A stretch of 64,000 nucleotides of DNA. It comes from Diplonema japonicum (lineage: Eukaryota; Euglenozoa; Diplonemea; Diplonemida; Diplonemidae). The notes beneath the pieces were generated by a model. That model had not been told where the DNA came from, did no database searches, and saw only the letters and a list, made by a program, of their open reading frames with translations. Position numbers and translations under genes: made by a program. Shown here piece by piece: positions 19,627 through 29,291 of the stretch (its first letter is position 1; every line of letters starts with the position of its first letter). The DNA lies in the NCBI GenBank assembly GCA_964019335.1, contig OZ025681.1, positions 534,079 through 598,078 on the forward strand, given 5' to 3'.

Positions 19627-22122
19627 TTACTCGAACATGCCAGCAGCCATGGTGCCTGCAGCTTGGGCGATCATTGTGGGCGGGGCGGAGCTGAGCCACG
19701 CCATGGGGTAGAGGACCAGATGCCCAGTGATGGATTTCAAAAGACTGTCGTCGTTGGGGGGCTTGGTTTGAAGACGTTGAGCTTCTTCGAGGGTCGTGAC
19801 CTCCGAGTTCGGTGCTGCAGGGAAAACCTTGGTGTAGGCGTGGGTGTTTTTGGTGGAGGTGGACCAAATGAGGTCCCAAACCTCGCGAGAAGTGGGATTT
19901 TCCACACGATCATCAGGAACACCCAGATGCTCTGTCCACAGACGCACCCGAAGCTCCTTCACACTATGTGCAGATGGCGATCCATCAATCAGAACAGCAA
20001 GCTCGCTGTCACGGTCTCCAAGGAAAGACCTGTCATTGATGTTGGCACTCCCCAAGATGAACCGGGTGTCATCGACAATGATGAACTTCGAGTGGATATA
20101 AATAGGTGAAAACGTCGCCTTTTTATTCTCCGGAGAATGCCCGTACTGCTGCAGGCACCCTACGAACAGGTAGTTGTCGACCTCTTCTTGCGACCCGAGC
20201 TGCTTCGTCAGCATCGCCACCATGCGGAGGAGCGTCTGGTTCTGAAAGTACAAGATCGATCGGATGAACTGGTCCGTGACGGGGTCGCCTTCTCCATGGG
20301 GTTGAAGCAGCAGAAAAACCTTAAACGACAGCTGGTCCTTCCAGGACTTGACGATACGGTTGACCAATGCTTGCGCAACGCCGTTTGTAATTTCAGGGCC
20401 GTAGACACCGGAGATGAAGTATTGGTTTTCGATGTATATGTAGGACTGGGCACTGTCGATGAGTTCGATGTACTTTGCGTGGATGCTTTTCTCCGGGGCG
20501 CCTGAGTTCCCCGACCAGAGCCCGAGGGATCGGCAGACAGTTGCTTTGACGGTATCGCGGTGGTCTTCTATTTTCTGCAGGTTTTTCTTGTCGTACAAAA
20601 CACGCACGTCTGGTGTGATAAAGATGTTCTCTGTAGTCCGCTTCACATGGTGGTGCCAACGCTGCACGAAGTTCAACCCTACTACGTAGGCAAGGCGGCC
20701 TTTGAGACGCAGGTGTAAGTCGTGCCAAGGGAGCCTGTGCGTTGTTCGTTTGTTCAACGCGGAGACAAATGGTGTTTTCGTCTGCGTAACGGCGTCGTCG
20801 GCTAGAAGAACGGGGTTCCTGTAGTCGAGCCCAGGGAACAGTTCTCCCCCATCGCCAGCATCGTAAAGAGGATGTTCCTGCGTGTCGAAGCGTCCGTAGC
20901 AAGGGTCCAACCCGCCTATGAACAGAACCTTCCAATCGATGACCGTGAACTTTTGGTGGTGAGTGAACTGCAGCGGCCCACGGTGCCGGACAACCTTGAT
21001 GTTCGGGTGCAGCGACTCAAGATACGTCTTAGTGTGCAGCGATGTCAAAGCCGTCGCCCGTCCTATCTCTTGATACAGCAGAATGTATATTTTAACACCC
21101 TCATAAGCCTTCTTGTGAAGCAGATTGTCTAACCTGCAATTCTGATCGATTGTGCAGTCGCCCTTTTTCCGTTTCAGGTATATGTAAGGTGACATCCACC
21201 ATGCTGCCATTAGGACTTCCTTCTCGGCTTGGAGGAGTTCGTTGGCAAGCTCTGGGAAGAATTGTTCGCCGTCGATAAAAAACTTCCCGAGGCCAGGGTG
21301 CGTGGTTGCGCCGTAGGGACGGGAGGCGACATGGCACGCTTTGATGGCTGCGGTGGCTGCGGGGTACTCCTTCGGGGGGATTTTTAACTTCAACGGGCGG
21401 TCGCTGTTGAGCGTTGAGATCCTGATGATGAATTCTTGATTGCTGAACGAAAGCTCACTTATTTCAAGTAACACCAACGTGAAGACAGGCGGTGCCTCAA
21501 TGAGCTCATCCCACGACATGAGATTCTTCGAACTGCTGCTTGAAATGAATGGGGACAGCACTCTCTCCGCTGTGGTTGGTTTCCCAGCTTTGTACAGACT
21601 GAAGAACCCCCACTCTTCCCGAATGGCGAAGATGTATGACCCCTCTGCTAATCTTGCTGATTTGCATTCGTACCTCTCCACCGTGTTCAGCGTGCAAATG
21701 AAATTCGTTTTTCGTTTTGTTTTCGGGATGGCCACCTCGGGGTGTTCTCCTTTCGGTTTCAACGCCAGTGCCCTTCTCACGTCATCCCGCTTCTCGTCCG
21801 ACAGCATGGCGAAGGTGTTTATGATTAGGTTTTTTTTCTTGAGCTCGTTCCACCCAGCGACGTCTTCCAAGAACTTCATGTAGGCCTCCACATCGGGCAC
21901 CATCTCCTTCCTCTCCTTTTTTTTCTTCTTGCTTTTCTTCTCCCTGCTCTTGCTTCTCCTTCGTTTTTCCTTTTTTTCCTTCACACCGTGAGCAGGCGAC
22001 GGCGCTGGTGACGTGCCCCCTGTCCCATGCACGGGGTACTGCATTGCAGCCATGTTCATATTCATATTCACATTTCCAAAACTGGGGCCATATGAGGGGT
22101 ACCCTCCCCAGGATGGGTTCAT
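19627..22122 (-). CDS. Phospholipase D family protein (two HKD motifs)
   Basis: 831 residues from the ATG at 22122. The N-terminus is Asn/Met/Pro-rich, then strongly basic (residues ~48-75, KKEKRRRSKSREKKSKKKKK-like), which could bind acidic phospholipids or be a nuclear signal. The PLD catalytic core has HKD1, HHQKFTVID, at ~386-394 and HKD2, HSKFIIVDD, at ~676-684, the latter followed by GSANINDRS, as in eukaryotic PLDs that hydrolyse phosphatidylcholine to phosphatidic acid and choline. IENQYFISG before HKD2 is also typical. The region before HKD1 (~80-260) might be a divergent PH-like lipid-binding domain; this is inference. No signal peptide or TM helix, so a cytosolic, membrane-recruited enzyme. 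The unknown gene at 22239 ends 116 bases upstream in the same orientation. Confidence 0.92.
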   Translation of the reverse strand: MNPSWGGYPSYGPSFGNVNMNMNMAAMQYPVHGTGGTSPAPSPAHGVKEKKEKRRRSKSREKKSKKKKKERKEMVPDVEAYMKFLEDVAGWNELKKKNLIINTFAMLSDEKRDDVRRALALKPKGEHPEVAIPKTKRKTNFICTLNTVERYECKSARLAEGSYIFAIREEWGFFSLYKAGKPTTAERVLSPFISSSSSKNLMSWDELIEAPPVFTLVLLEISELSFSNQEFIIRISTLNSDRPLKLKIPPKEYPAATAAIKACHVASRPYGATTHPGLGKFFIDGEQFFPELANELLQAEKEVLMAAWWMSPYIYLKRKKGDCTIDQNCRLDNLLHKKAYEGVKIYILLYQEIGRATALTSLHTKTYLESLHPNIKVVRHRGPLQFTHHQKFTVIDWKVLFIGGLDPCYGRFDTQEHPLYDAGDGGELFPGLDYRNPVLLADDAVTQTKTPFVSALNKRTTHRLPWHDLHLRLKGRLAYVVGLNFVQRWHHHVKRTTENIFITPDVRVLYDKKNLQKIEDHRDTVKATVCRSLGLWSGNSGAPEKSIHAKYIELIDSAQSYIYIENQYFISGVYGPEITNGVAQALVNRIVKSWKDQLSFKVFLLLQPHGEGDPVTDQFIRSILYFQNQTLLRMVAMLTKQLGSQEEVDNYLFVGCLQQYGHSPENKKATFSPIYIHSKFIIVDDTRFILGSANINDRSFLGDRDSELAVLIDGSPSAHSVKELRVRLWTEHLGVPDDRVENPTSREVWDLIWSTSTKNTHAYTKVFPAAPNSEVTTLEEAQRLQTKPPNDDSLLKSITGHLVLYPMAWLSSAPPTMIAQAAGTMAAGMFE

Positions 22123-22238
22123 TTTCTTTTTTTTTTTTTTTTTTTTTTTTACACTGAATGTCTGATATATAATCTTTAAAAAAAATGAGGGCGATCAGAC
22201 GACTCTTCTTCTTTTTTTTTTTACCCCCTTCATTCTCA

Positions 22239-23219
22239 TCAAGCGAAGTAAAACGGCCGCCGCCGCAAGCCCTCCGACTCGGGTATTTCCCGATATTCGA
22301 GTATTTCCAACGCTGAAAAATTTGTTAGGTGTGAAAGCAGCTCCGAGGTGTGCTGGTTGCCCCACGCAAGCTTCCCCATTGTCGTGTCGAAGCTCTCTGT
22401 GTCCACGACTAGGGTGGGAGCGCCGTTGATGGTGAGGCACGAAGCTTGAGAAACTTCGGAACAATAAGAAGAGAAGAAAGAGGCGAAGATCGCTTCCGTT
22501 TCCCTGATGAGAAGGGAGTCGGTGTCGTTCTCCACAATCGCCTTAATATGCAACGGGACGAGGGAGAATTCAAAATCGGAGAACGGATTGATGATGGTTT
22601 GTAGTTTAGAAGACAGTGCGGCATCATCAAGCATGCATATGGAGAGCGCGTCCTGCCCGTTCTGCCATGTCCCTTGAAACTCCGATAAAAGCTGGGTTTG
22701 ATGGCCTTCCTGTATAGTCTCAATGACCCCAGGTGAGGTTTCAATGACAGGGTTGTTGAAGCTTGATTTGTATTTTTTTGTGAACTCGCCGGCAAAATCA
22801 CTGCACCTTTCCAATGACGTGAAGTAGCACATGACCCTGACACCGCCCATGTCGAACAACTGTGGTGATGGAACTCCGTCTGATTCGTCTTCCGATACTA
22901 AAAACACGATTTCTGAACGTGTTAGGTGTCCGTATACTTTCTTGCGTAACATCCACGGGTCGCACGAGGCGGGAAACCCCTCCTCTACCCCTTCCAGTCT
23001 CCCTTGCCGACTTTCTTTCATTCTGTCTATCTTCCCGCTGTGTCTTTTTTGCACCTTCAGCCATGCGTCAATGTCCTCCTCTAGTTGATTCCCGTCTGGG
23101 GGTTGTTCTTGCGTGTACCCGGGTTCCTCGGGTGCTGCCCCGCCCCCTTGCTTCTTGTACATCCCTGCTATGCTCTTCCCCAATGTTAGCTTCCGAAGGC
23201 AGGCCGTTCTGCATAACAT
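22239..23219 (-). CDS. Hypothetical protein, possible mitochondrial targeting peptide
   Basis: 326 residues from the ATG at 23219. The frame stays open upstream through a hydrophobic stretch, but that region has no ATG and lies in homopolymer-rich DNA. The N-terminus (MLCRTACLRKLTLGKSIAG) is basic, Ser/Thr-containing and free of acidic residues, consistent with a mitochondrial presequence. Then a charged linker (DAWLKVQKRHSGK..RMKESRQGR) and a mixed alpha/beta body with GGVRVMCYFTSLERCSDFA and a C-terminal YREIPESEG region. No family was recognised. It sits between PLD (116 bases downstream) and the transporter (142 bases upstream) in a tight same-strand cluster, as expected for a polycistronic unit. 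Confidence 0.7.
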   Translation of the reverse strand: MLCRTACLRKLTLGKSIAGMYKKQGGGAAPEEPGYTQEQPPDGNQLEEDIDAWLKVQKRHSGKIDRMKESRQGRLEGVEEGFPASCDPWMLRKKVYGHLTRSEIVFLVSEDESDGVPSPQLFDMGGVRVMCYFTSLERCSDFAGEFTKKYKSSFNNPVIETSPGVIETIQEGHQTQLLSEFQGTWQNGQDALSICMLDDAALSSKLQTIINPFSDFEFSLVPLHIKAIVENDTDSLLIRETEAIFASFFSSYCSEVSQASCLTINGAPTLVVDTESFDTTMGKLAWGNQHTSELLSHLTNFSALEILEYREIPESEGLRRRPFYFA

Positions 23220-23361
23220 CCTCTCCTCACCTCCCCCCTTCTTTGTACATAAGTATAAACAAACAAAAAAAAGAAAAAGAAGAGAAAGTGTTAACTTATT
23301 TAAAGGGAAAAAAAAAACCCCCCCCTCACTCAATTTTTTTACCCACTTTTTTTACCCCGTG

Positions 23362-24363
23362 TCACCCCGGTGGAACAGCTCCTTTTTGTTTGCCCCAGGA
23401 GTAGAGCACGGCCCCGATGGTTATGGCGAGCATTCCCAATGCTTCGGATGTGTAGAACGCTTCGGAGAAGACCGCGACTGCTGTGAAGACGACAAGAGCT
23501 TCCTTCAGCTGCCCGGCGATGGAGAGAGAGAGGGCGGAACCAATGTTAACCACCTGCGCCTCGGAGAGAAAGAGAAGAAAGGCACAGAGCGCCCCTGCAA
23601 GGACAGTGGGAACAATACACGCAGCAGAGTCGGTGGTGTGTAAACGGGGGTCGGCAGCTGCAGCAGGAAGCTCATCCGACATCACCAGTAGGACCAAAGA
23701 CATCAAGAACGCGCTCGGCGATGAATAGAGAAGGATCTCCACAGGGGACAATCGCTCCTCCTTGGACTTCAACAGGATCTCTGCCAAGACCCACCGGACG
23801 GCCGCGAAGAAGCTCGCAGTCAGCACCATACCCACGCCAACCAGCGATGGAAACCCCCCCGACAGCTTGTGGTAAAAGCACAACGCGATCCCCCCTGTTA
23901 CCGTCACGACAGCAAGTGCTGTGAGGGTGTTCACCACACCAACCCCTGTGTATATGCTGAGCAGGAATGTAAACGGCAGAGATGATGCTTTCAAGAGATT
24001 CGTCAGTGAAACTTCTGCACAGCAGGACACGGCCCAGTTCGTCAGGCATATGTCGCCACCTGCAGCAAGGCCTACAACACTGGCAAGCCTGAACCTGCTC
24101 CATACCAGCGGGTGGCCTATGCGCCTTAAGTACAGGTAGGCTAGAAAGCCTTTTAGAAGGATGTGGCACGCAGCTATCGTGTTCGGGTACACCAGCCCAC
24201 CGCACATCACAGTGAAGGTCAACTTATTGAACACGTTGAGAGCCGTGCTCGTTCCGTACCATATGAGGCACCACAGAACCAACATGGACCTCAGCTGCAG
24301 CGCGTTAGCCGCCATAATAGCCACGATGATAAGGCATGCTATGATGCGGAGGTCATCGAGCAT
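23362..24363 (-). CDS. TPT/SLC35-type nucleotide-sugar or triose-phosphate transporter-like protein
   Basis: 333 residues from the ATG at 24363; an upstream in-frame extension codes only Pro and Lys runs and is rejected. The protein is almost entirely membrane-embedded, with about ten hydrophobic helices. Family-like features are WYGTSTALNVFNKLTFT in the first third, FPNT-like YPNTIAACHILLKG, SLTNLLKASSLPFTFLLS, and the C-terminal block SISIAGQLKE-like (SLSIAGQLKEALVV) with late GAVLYSWGK. This matches the drug/metabolite transporter superfamily, TPT branch, which in protists usually sits in Golgi or ER and supplies nucleotide sugars. It might serve surface glycosylation along with the GT92-like enzyme, but substrate cannot be deduced. 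Confidence 0.88.
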   Translation of the reverse strand: MLDDLRIIACLIIVAIMAANALQLRSMLVLWCLIWYGTSTALNVFNKLTFTVMCGGLVYPNTIAACHILLKGFLAYLYLRRIGHPLVWSRFRLASVVGLAAGGDICLTNWAVSCCAEVSLTNLLKASSLPFTFLLSIYTGVGVVNTLTALAVVTVTGGIALCFYHKLSGGFPSLVGVGMVLTASFFAAVRWVLAEILLKSKEERLSPVEILLYSSPSAFLMSLVLLVMSDELPAAAADPRLHTTDSAACIVPTVLAGALCAFLLFLSEAQVVNIGSALSLSIAGQLKEALVVFTAVAVFSEAFYTSEALGMLAITIGAVLYSWGKQKGAVPPG

Positions 24364-24476
24364 GGGAAGGGGTGGTGGAAGCCTTTTTTTTTTTTTTTTT
24401 TTTTTTTCTTTTTTTTCTTCTTTTCCCGTCCGAAAAACTGTGCAGAGGAGGGGGGGGGGGGGGGGGGGGGGGGAAT

Positions 24477-24925
24477 TCACTATGATAGGAACGAAGTGGT
24501 TAGCAACGGCCCGCCGCGGTGTACCTTATGATGCTCCCCTTTTGGGGTCGTTCCCTGCTACCCACCGTAGTGCCTAGCTGTCGTTTATATCTTCCAATCC
24601 TTTCTTTCCGGTAATCTTCTCTAAGTCCTTTCAGCTTGGTCGCCGTCAGCCCGATGCAAACAGGGCCCTCCTATCAAAGCGGCCAATGGATCGTAGTGAT
24701 CTCACCTTCTTGCATGGCTGGCCGGAAAAGCGCGTCCTCCTCTTCTCCCTCATCCATGTCGCTTGCAGCGTATCCAGGATCCGCTTGATCCTCACCGCCT
24801 TCTTGCCGACGTCTATCGTCGTGTTGACATTGACCCCCAACGTCTTCTTCGTGTAGCATTCGAGCATTCAAGTCAATCGCCAGCTCGATCGCCGACACGG
24901 ACGTTCCCTCCTCCAGTAGCTCCTG
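24477..24925 (-). pseudogene. Unidentified coding-like relic or small gene upstream of the transporter
   Basis: Between the transporter start and the segmental duplication there is GC-rich DNA with little homopolymer. Minus-strand frames are open in pieces: one from ~24925 reads ELLEEGTSVSAIELAIDLNA and then an acidic stretch to ~24712; another reads LTATKLKGLREDYRKERIGR and ends at ~24508. Sequence ..CACACTTTTTACAG just before 24925 is a good splice acceptor, and GTGAG follows the first piece at ~24711, but simple joining does not keep one frame. It may be a short multi-exon gene or a decayed one. No family was recognised. A ~35-base segment at 24477-24513 recurs at 63532-63566. Confidence 0.35.
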
Positions 24926-25133
24926 TAAAAAGTGTGAGTCGAGGGAGCACTAAGAAGCCAAGGTGCTCGAATTACCAAGCAAGACTGTCATGCGAAACTG
25001 CACCATCTTCTCTCTCGCTCTCGTTGCGGCATTGGGATGACGCACAAGGCTCGCACTACCCTTGCAGTATTCAAAAGAGGAGGCTCAAGGCCTCAGAAGT
25101 GCCAGGCACGAAATACTGTTCTAAGTTCACTCC

Positions 25134-25198
25134 TTTTATCCTCGGCAACCGGGTGAAAGTCTGATGGCCGTATGCTCTCTTCGTTCCTATTTTGAGAC
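25134..25198. other. Micro-inverted 65-bp segment (relative to 34238-34302)
   Basis: The segment TTTTATCCTCGGC..TTTTGAGAC here is the exact-looking reverse complement of GTCTCAAAATAGG..GATAAAA at 34238-34302. In both copies it is bounded by CTCC on the left and GGAG on the right, a short inverted repeat at the breakpoints. Flanking sequence is otherwise collinear. Confidence 0.9.
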
Positions 25199-27042
25199 GG
25201 AGGATATGCGCAGTGCAACACTTCTTGTACACGGGTTGCTGAAGGGACGATGGAAAGAATAAAAAAGGGGGTAAGTGGGAGTGGGAATGAGTGGCGGGCT
25301 GGGTGGAGTGATGAACAAAAAACAAAAAAGAAATTTAAATCTCTCTCTCCCCCCCCCCCCCCCCCCCCCGTAGTTGTTCTTTTTTTTATTTGGGTAAAAC
25401 AACGTTTTTTCAGTAAAACTATCTCTTTTTCTTTTTTCTTTTTTTCTTCTTCTTCCCGGGAGTAACAGAAGTCGTTTTTCTCCACTGTTTACCTTTTTAA
25501 AAAAAAGGGTTTTTTTTTTTGATTTTTCTTAAGTTACAAGTTTTAGTTCCAAAGTGACTGATAATCACAAGTAAATTGGAGTTAGAAAAACGGTGGGGAG
25601 CAAACCTTCCAGCTGAGAAGAAGCGTAGCTACTGAAAGAATGGTGGGTTCCGAACTTCCCAAATATCCCCCCCCCCCCCCCACAAGAAAAGAGTTACTGA
25701 AAACGTTGATTTACCCCCTTTTTATTATGATCTCACAAAAAAGAAGAAAGAAAGAAAAAAGCAGAATCCACATGGAAAGTGAGGTGAGTTTGTTCCGGAG
25801 CATACACAACTTACTATCGTAATTGCTCTGGAAAATAAGGTTCACCAGCCTTTCGTGTTTCATTTGCTTGTTTGAATCAATATGAGAAAAAGCAAGTAAC
25901 AACGGAAGAGAGGGGAAAAGAGAAAAATGAGAAAGACACATTATTTTAAAGGGGGCCATGGGTTCTCTTGCTCCCTGTAGAGACAAAACATTCCTTTTTT
26001 TTTTTTTTTTTTTTTTGTGCCGAAAAATGACATGTCAAACCAGTGAGACATATAATATGTGTTCTCACGAAACTTATCCATTCTCTTCCCCCCCGCTTCC
26101 CCTTTGATTTCGCTTTTTCGTCTTTTCGTCAAGAAAAAACAAAAAAAAGGGGGGGGTGGCGGACACCACCCTCTCATCCTACTCCCTTTACCATATCCTT
26201 TTGTTTTTTTTAAAATCTTTTTTGTTTTTTTATTTTCTTTTTTTTTTGGAGGGAGCTAGAAACTATATTTACTGTAAAATCTCTTTTTTTTTTCGTTGGA
26301 ACATCAGGAAAAAAATCCATAAAAATATAAATCAAAAAACTATCAGTGCTGGCCAAGCGAATGGTACTATCGTTTTTTTTTTTCTTCTTTTTCTTTTTTA
26401 ATTGAAGTAATTAATTGCACGAAAGAATAGATTTACAGCTTTTAAAAGGTGGAACAGGGACTTTCTTTTTTTCCCCCCCCCCCTTCTTTTCCCCTTCTTG
26501 TCCCCATTGATTTTGCTTTAATTATATTTTTTCTTTTTCTTTTTGCGGTTTTAAATTCAAGTGGCTCTGGGGGGCTGGAAGGTCAACTGACGCATCACGA
26601 ACAGCCCTGCGGAAACCGAGGAGGCTCTTGTTGAGAGCATTGTTCAAAATTGCGGGAGATGTATGGGAAAAGAAAAAGCTACCCTATTTATTTCTTTTCT
26701 CTTTTTTTTTATTTGAGAAAGAAACAGGATTTAAAGGGGAGGGGGGGGGGGGGGGGGTGCAAACCCCTAATTCCCCCACCTTCCTGCGCAAGTGAGATAT
26801 GGTGTACGCCCCCCCCCCCCCCCCCTTCTTTTTTCTCTTCCCCGTTTTTATTCCTCGTCACGTGGGCATGGGGGGAGAAGAACAAGAGAGAATAAAAAAT
26901 AAAAAAAAGCTTTTTCTTCCCCCCCCGCTCCCCTCTTCTGTTCATTTTTATCTTTTCCCCACAAGTGCTCGCGAGAAAAACAACGAAAAGAAAAAAAGTT
27001 TCGAAATGAAAGAAAAAAAAAAAAAAGAAGGAGAAACCCGGT

Positions 27043-27058
27043 AGAAAGGCACGGAATC

Positions 27059-27092
<34 letters not shown>

Positions 27093-27393
27093 AGGTGACA
27101 GGAACGCCTAACGACAATCAACTCATCTAGTCCGTCGTGGCCATTGATGGACGTGGGGATGCTTCCGATTCTCATAGCCCAGCATGCCAAGTCTTCACCA
27201 CCCATGTGGATCCTGTCCATTGCTATGAAGTCGACAGCAAACACTTGCCCCATTTTAGGGCACTCAGCCATGAGGACAAACGGGATCAGCCTGAAGCTGC
27301 ACTGGAGAGGAGTAACCCACTCTTCTTGCCATTTGAGGATGGTTGTCGCGTGCCGGCCCAGAGCCGATAGAATGCGCGAAGAAAAAAAAAAAG
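27043..27393 (-). repeat. Internally deleted retrotransposon remnant
   Basis: This insertion is absent from the other duplication copy. It joins, in order on the plus strand, pieces matching the full element at ~3014-3048, ~3331-3425, ~3449-3500 and ~5215-5308, with everything between missing. A 31-base A-run precedes it at 27061-27090. The minus strand still reads AVDFIAMDRIHMGGEDLACW, as in ORF2 of the long copy. It is a composite non-autonomous derivative or a scar of several deletions. Confidence 0.85.
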
Positions 27394-27497
27394 GTGGGGT
27401 GGGGGAAATATCTACACTATTACTTTGTGATTATCGACGTGGCAGGAGTGGGAAGGGGTAAGGGGGGAATGTTTGATTCAGGTGGAGAGAGAACTGG

Positions 27498-28337
27498 GTT
27501 TTTTTTTTTTTTTTTGTTTCCCACGAGTTTTGCTACCTTTATACCGGGGGGGGGGGGGGGGGTGAAGAAAGGGTATTGTTACGATTACCACCATTTTCCT
27601 TTCCATTTTTCCTCTTCAATTTGCATTTTTTTTTTTTTTTTTTTTCGCTCTGGTACGAAACGAGGCGAGGGATGCAGAGGAAGAGGAGGGGGGGGAAAAC
27701 AGGAGGGGTTCAAACATGAAAGGAAGAAAAAAGAGAAGAAAAAAAGAAAAAGAGATAAGATGACATGCCAAAACCAGAACCAGCAGCAAGAAACCAACCT
27801 CACGGAAACTGTAAACACTTAACAAAAAATTCAAACAGTCACTTTTTTTCAAAATCACTTTTATTATTATTATTATTCCTCTTTCTTTTCTTTTCTCTTT
27901 TGCTAGTACTAGACACCCCCATGTCATTATATCTTCTTTTTCTTCTTTTTTTCCCCTTTCTTTTGTCATTTGTCCACCAAAAAACACATGCCGCAAACTT
28001 CAAATAGAATCAATTAGAATAGAATGGGGGGGAAGGGGGGAGGACGGAAAATAAAAAGATTTAAATATATAAACTAGATTCCTTTTTTATTTTATTTTTA
28101 AATGACAGAAAGAGATAGAAATGGGTTATGTGATCAGTGCAGAGAACGAGTGATAGAGGGTGAGAAAAAAGAAGAAGTAGAAAAGCAAAAATATGTGTAT
28201 GTATGACTCCTTCCCTGCACCCCCTTATGAAACCGCTCAGTCAAGAGCGGTTACAGTGTTCTTGGCAACGAGACGCCTTGTTGGCTGTGTTGTCCCACTC
28301 TGTGCTGCTTTTCTTTTTTTTTTTTTTTTTTTTTTTT
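27498..28337. other. Intergenic, homopolymer-rich
   Basis: No gene was recognised. It holds G, T and A runs (27547-27562, 27626-27645, 28314-28337) and a short ATT microsatellite at ~27861-27877. Confidence 0.5.
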
Positions 28338-29165
28338 ATTTATTTTCTGGATTCCCTCTAAAGGAATTTTGGCTAGAGCCGGGAAAATAAAGTTTTCATT
28401 ATTGTTCCCTAGGGGAAAATAAAGTACTTTATTTTTTTCCTCATGTTTTAAGCAGATTTGTGAAAATGGGGCTTCAAAGAAAAGAGGCCGAAAAATCAAC
28501 AAAATTTTGCGGTATTTGTGCCATGGTTGGTGCCCACCGTGGACAGGGGATCCTACACGTGCCTGTCACCATTCTGCTGCTGCATCCTGGTGTTGGCTGT
28601 TGGGGTTTGCCTTTCAGTCATGGATGGCATCTGCAGTAAGAGCATCGCTCGCAGCCCCCTAAGTAAGGAGCTGTTTGGGTGGATGCGCTGGTGCACCCAG
28701 GTTCCTCAGGGAGTTCATCGAGTTCAGCCGCATCCACACCAGAAAGCCCAGGGAGGCTGACATGATAACGTAGTTAGATGCCCTGTACAAAGGAGGACTA
28801 AGCCGTCGAGCCTCTGGTCCCTTTATAGCCCCTGAACCATACCATGAAGCATAAGCACAAAACTGTAATGCCCAGGTTGACTGCCATGCTGAAGGCGTGG
28901 ACGAGCAGTGCAAGCAACCCCCTGTCTTAATGTTATGTCAAATCCTGGACTTCCTGGCTTTGGGGGGTTTAGGAGTACCATCGGAAACCAGAAAATAAAT
29001 AAAATTACGTATTCATGAATTAAAGTGGACTTTACTCTTTCCCTTGGCTGATAATCTGTCCCTCGGAATCTGATTTTCACGAGCGAAGCGAGGGAAAATC
29101 ACCCCCTCGGGACAGATTATCAGCCGCGGGAAATAAAGTCCACTTTATTTTTCATAAATCAATAG
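28338..29165. mobile_element. Palindrome-bounded insertion in a poly-T tract (element 1)
   Basis: It lies between a T-run (28314-28337) and another starting at 29165. Near the left end is a perfect 20-bp palindrome, AAAATAAAGTACTTTATTTT (28416-28435). Near the right end are long hairpin arms: CTGATAATCTGTCCC..GGGACAGATTATCAG (29048-29123) with core GAGCGAAGCGAG, and AAATAAAGTCCACTTTATTT (29132-29151). The interior (28500-28960) is homopolymer-free, with short hydrophobic frames on the minus strand (for example VHAFSMAVNLGITVLCLCFM) but no intact gene. It shares end structure and insertion context with the element at 35118-35981. Confidence 0.65.
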
Positions 29166-29166
29166 T

Positions 29167-29203
<37 letters not shown>

Positions 29204-29291
29204 GTTGTTGTTAGTACGGTCCCTGAGCCCAGAAATGCTTCCACTTTAAAAATAAACAATTTTTTAAAAAAAACCCTTAATTTGATTCACT

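Larger units (their letters stand above)
24928..27497. repeat. Segmental duplication, copy 1 (partner 34033-37085)
   Basis: Long blocks match the partner in the same order: 24928-25133, 25199-25320, 25520-25990, 26017-26575, 26680-27040 and 27394-27497. Matches are near-identical apart from homopolymer length. Differences: a 65-bp inversion (25134-25198), no insertion in the T-run at 25994-26016 where the partner has an 864-bp element, an extra ~100 bp at ~26578-26680, and a retrotransposon remnant at ~27043-27393. No protein gene is seen inside. In the partner this block is the upstream flank of an astacin gene, so it may carry its 5' processing signals. Confidence 0.88.

Noticed and set aside
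22239..23333. N-terminal extension of the unknown protein with a hydrophobic segment
   Set aside because: The upstream part has no ATG and lies in poly-A/C-rich spacer. The ATG at 23219 gives a plausible targeting peptide.
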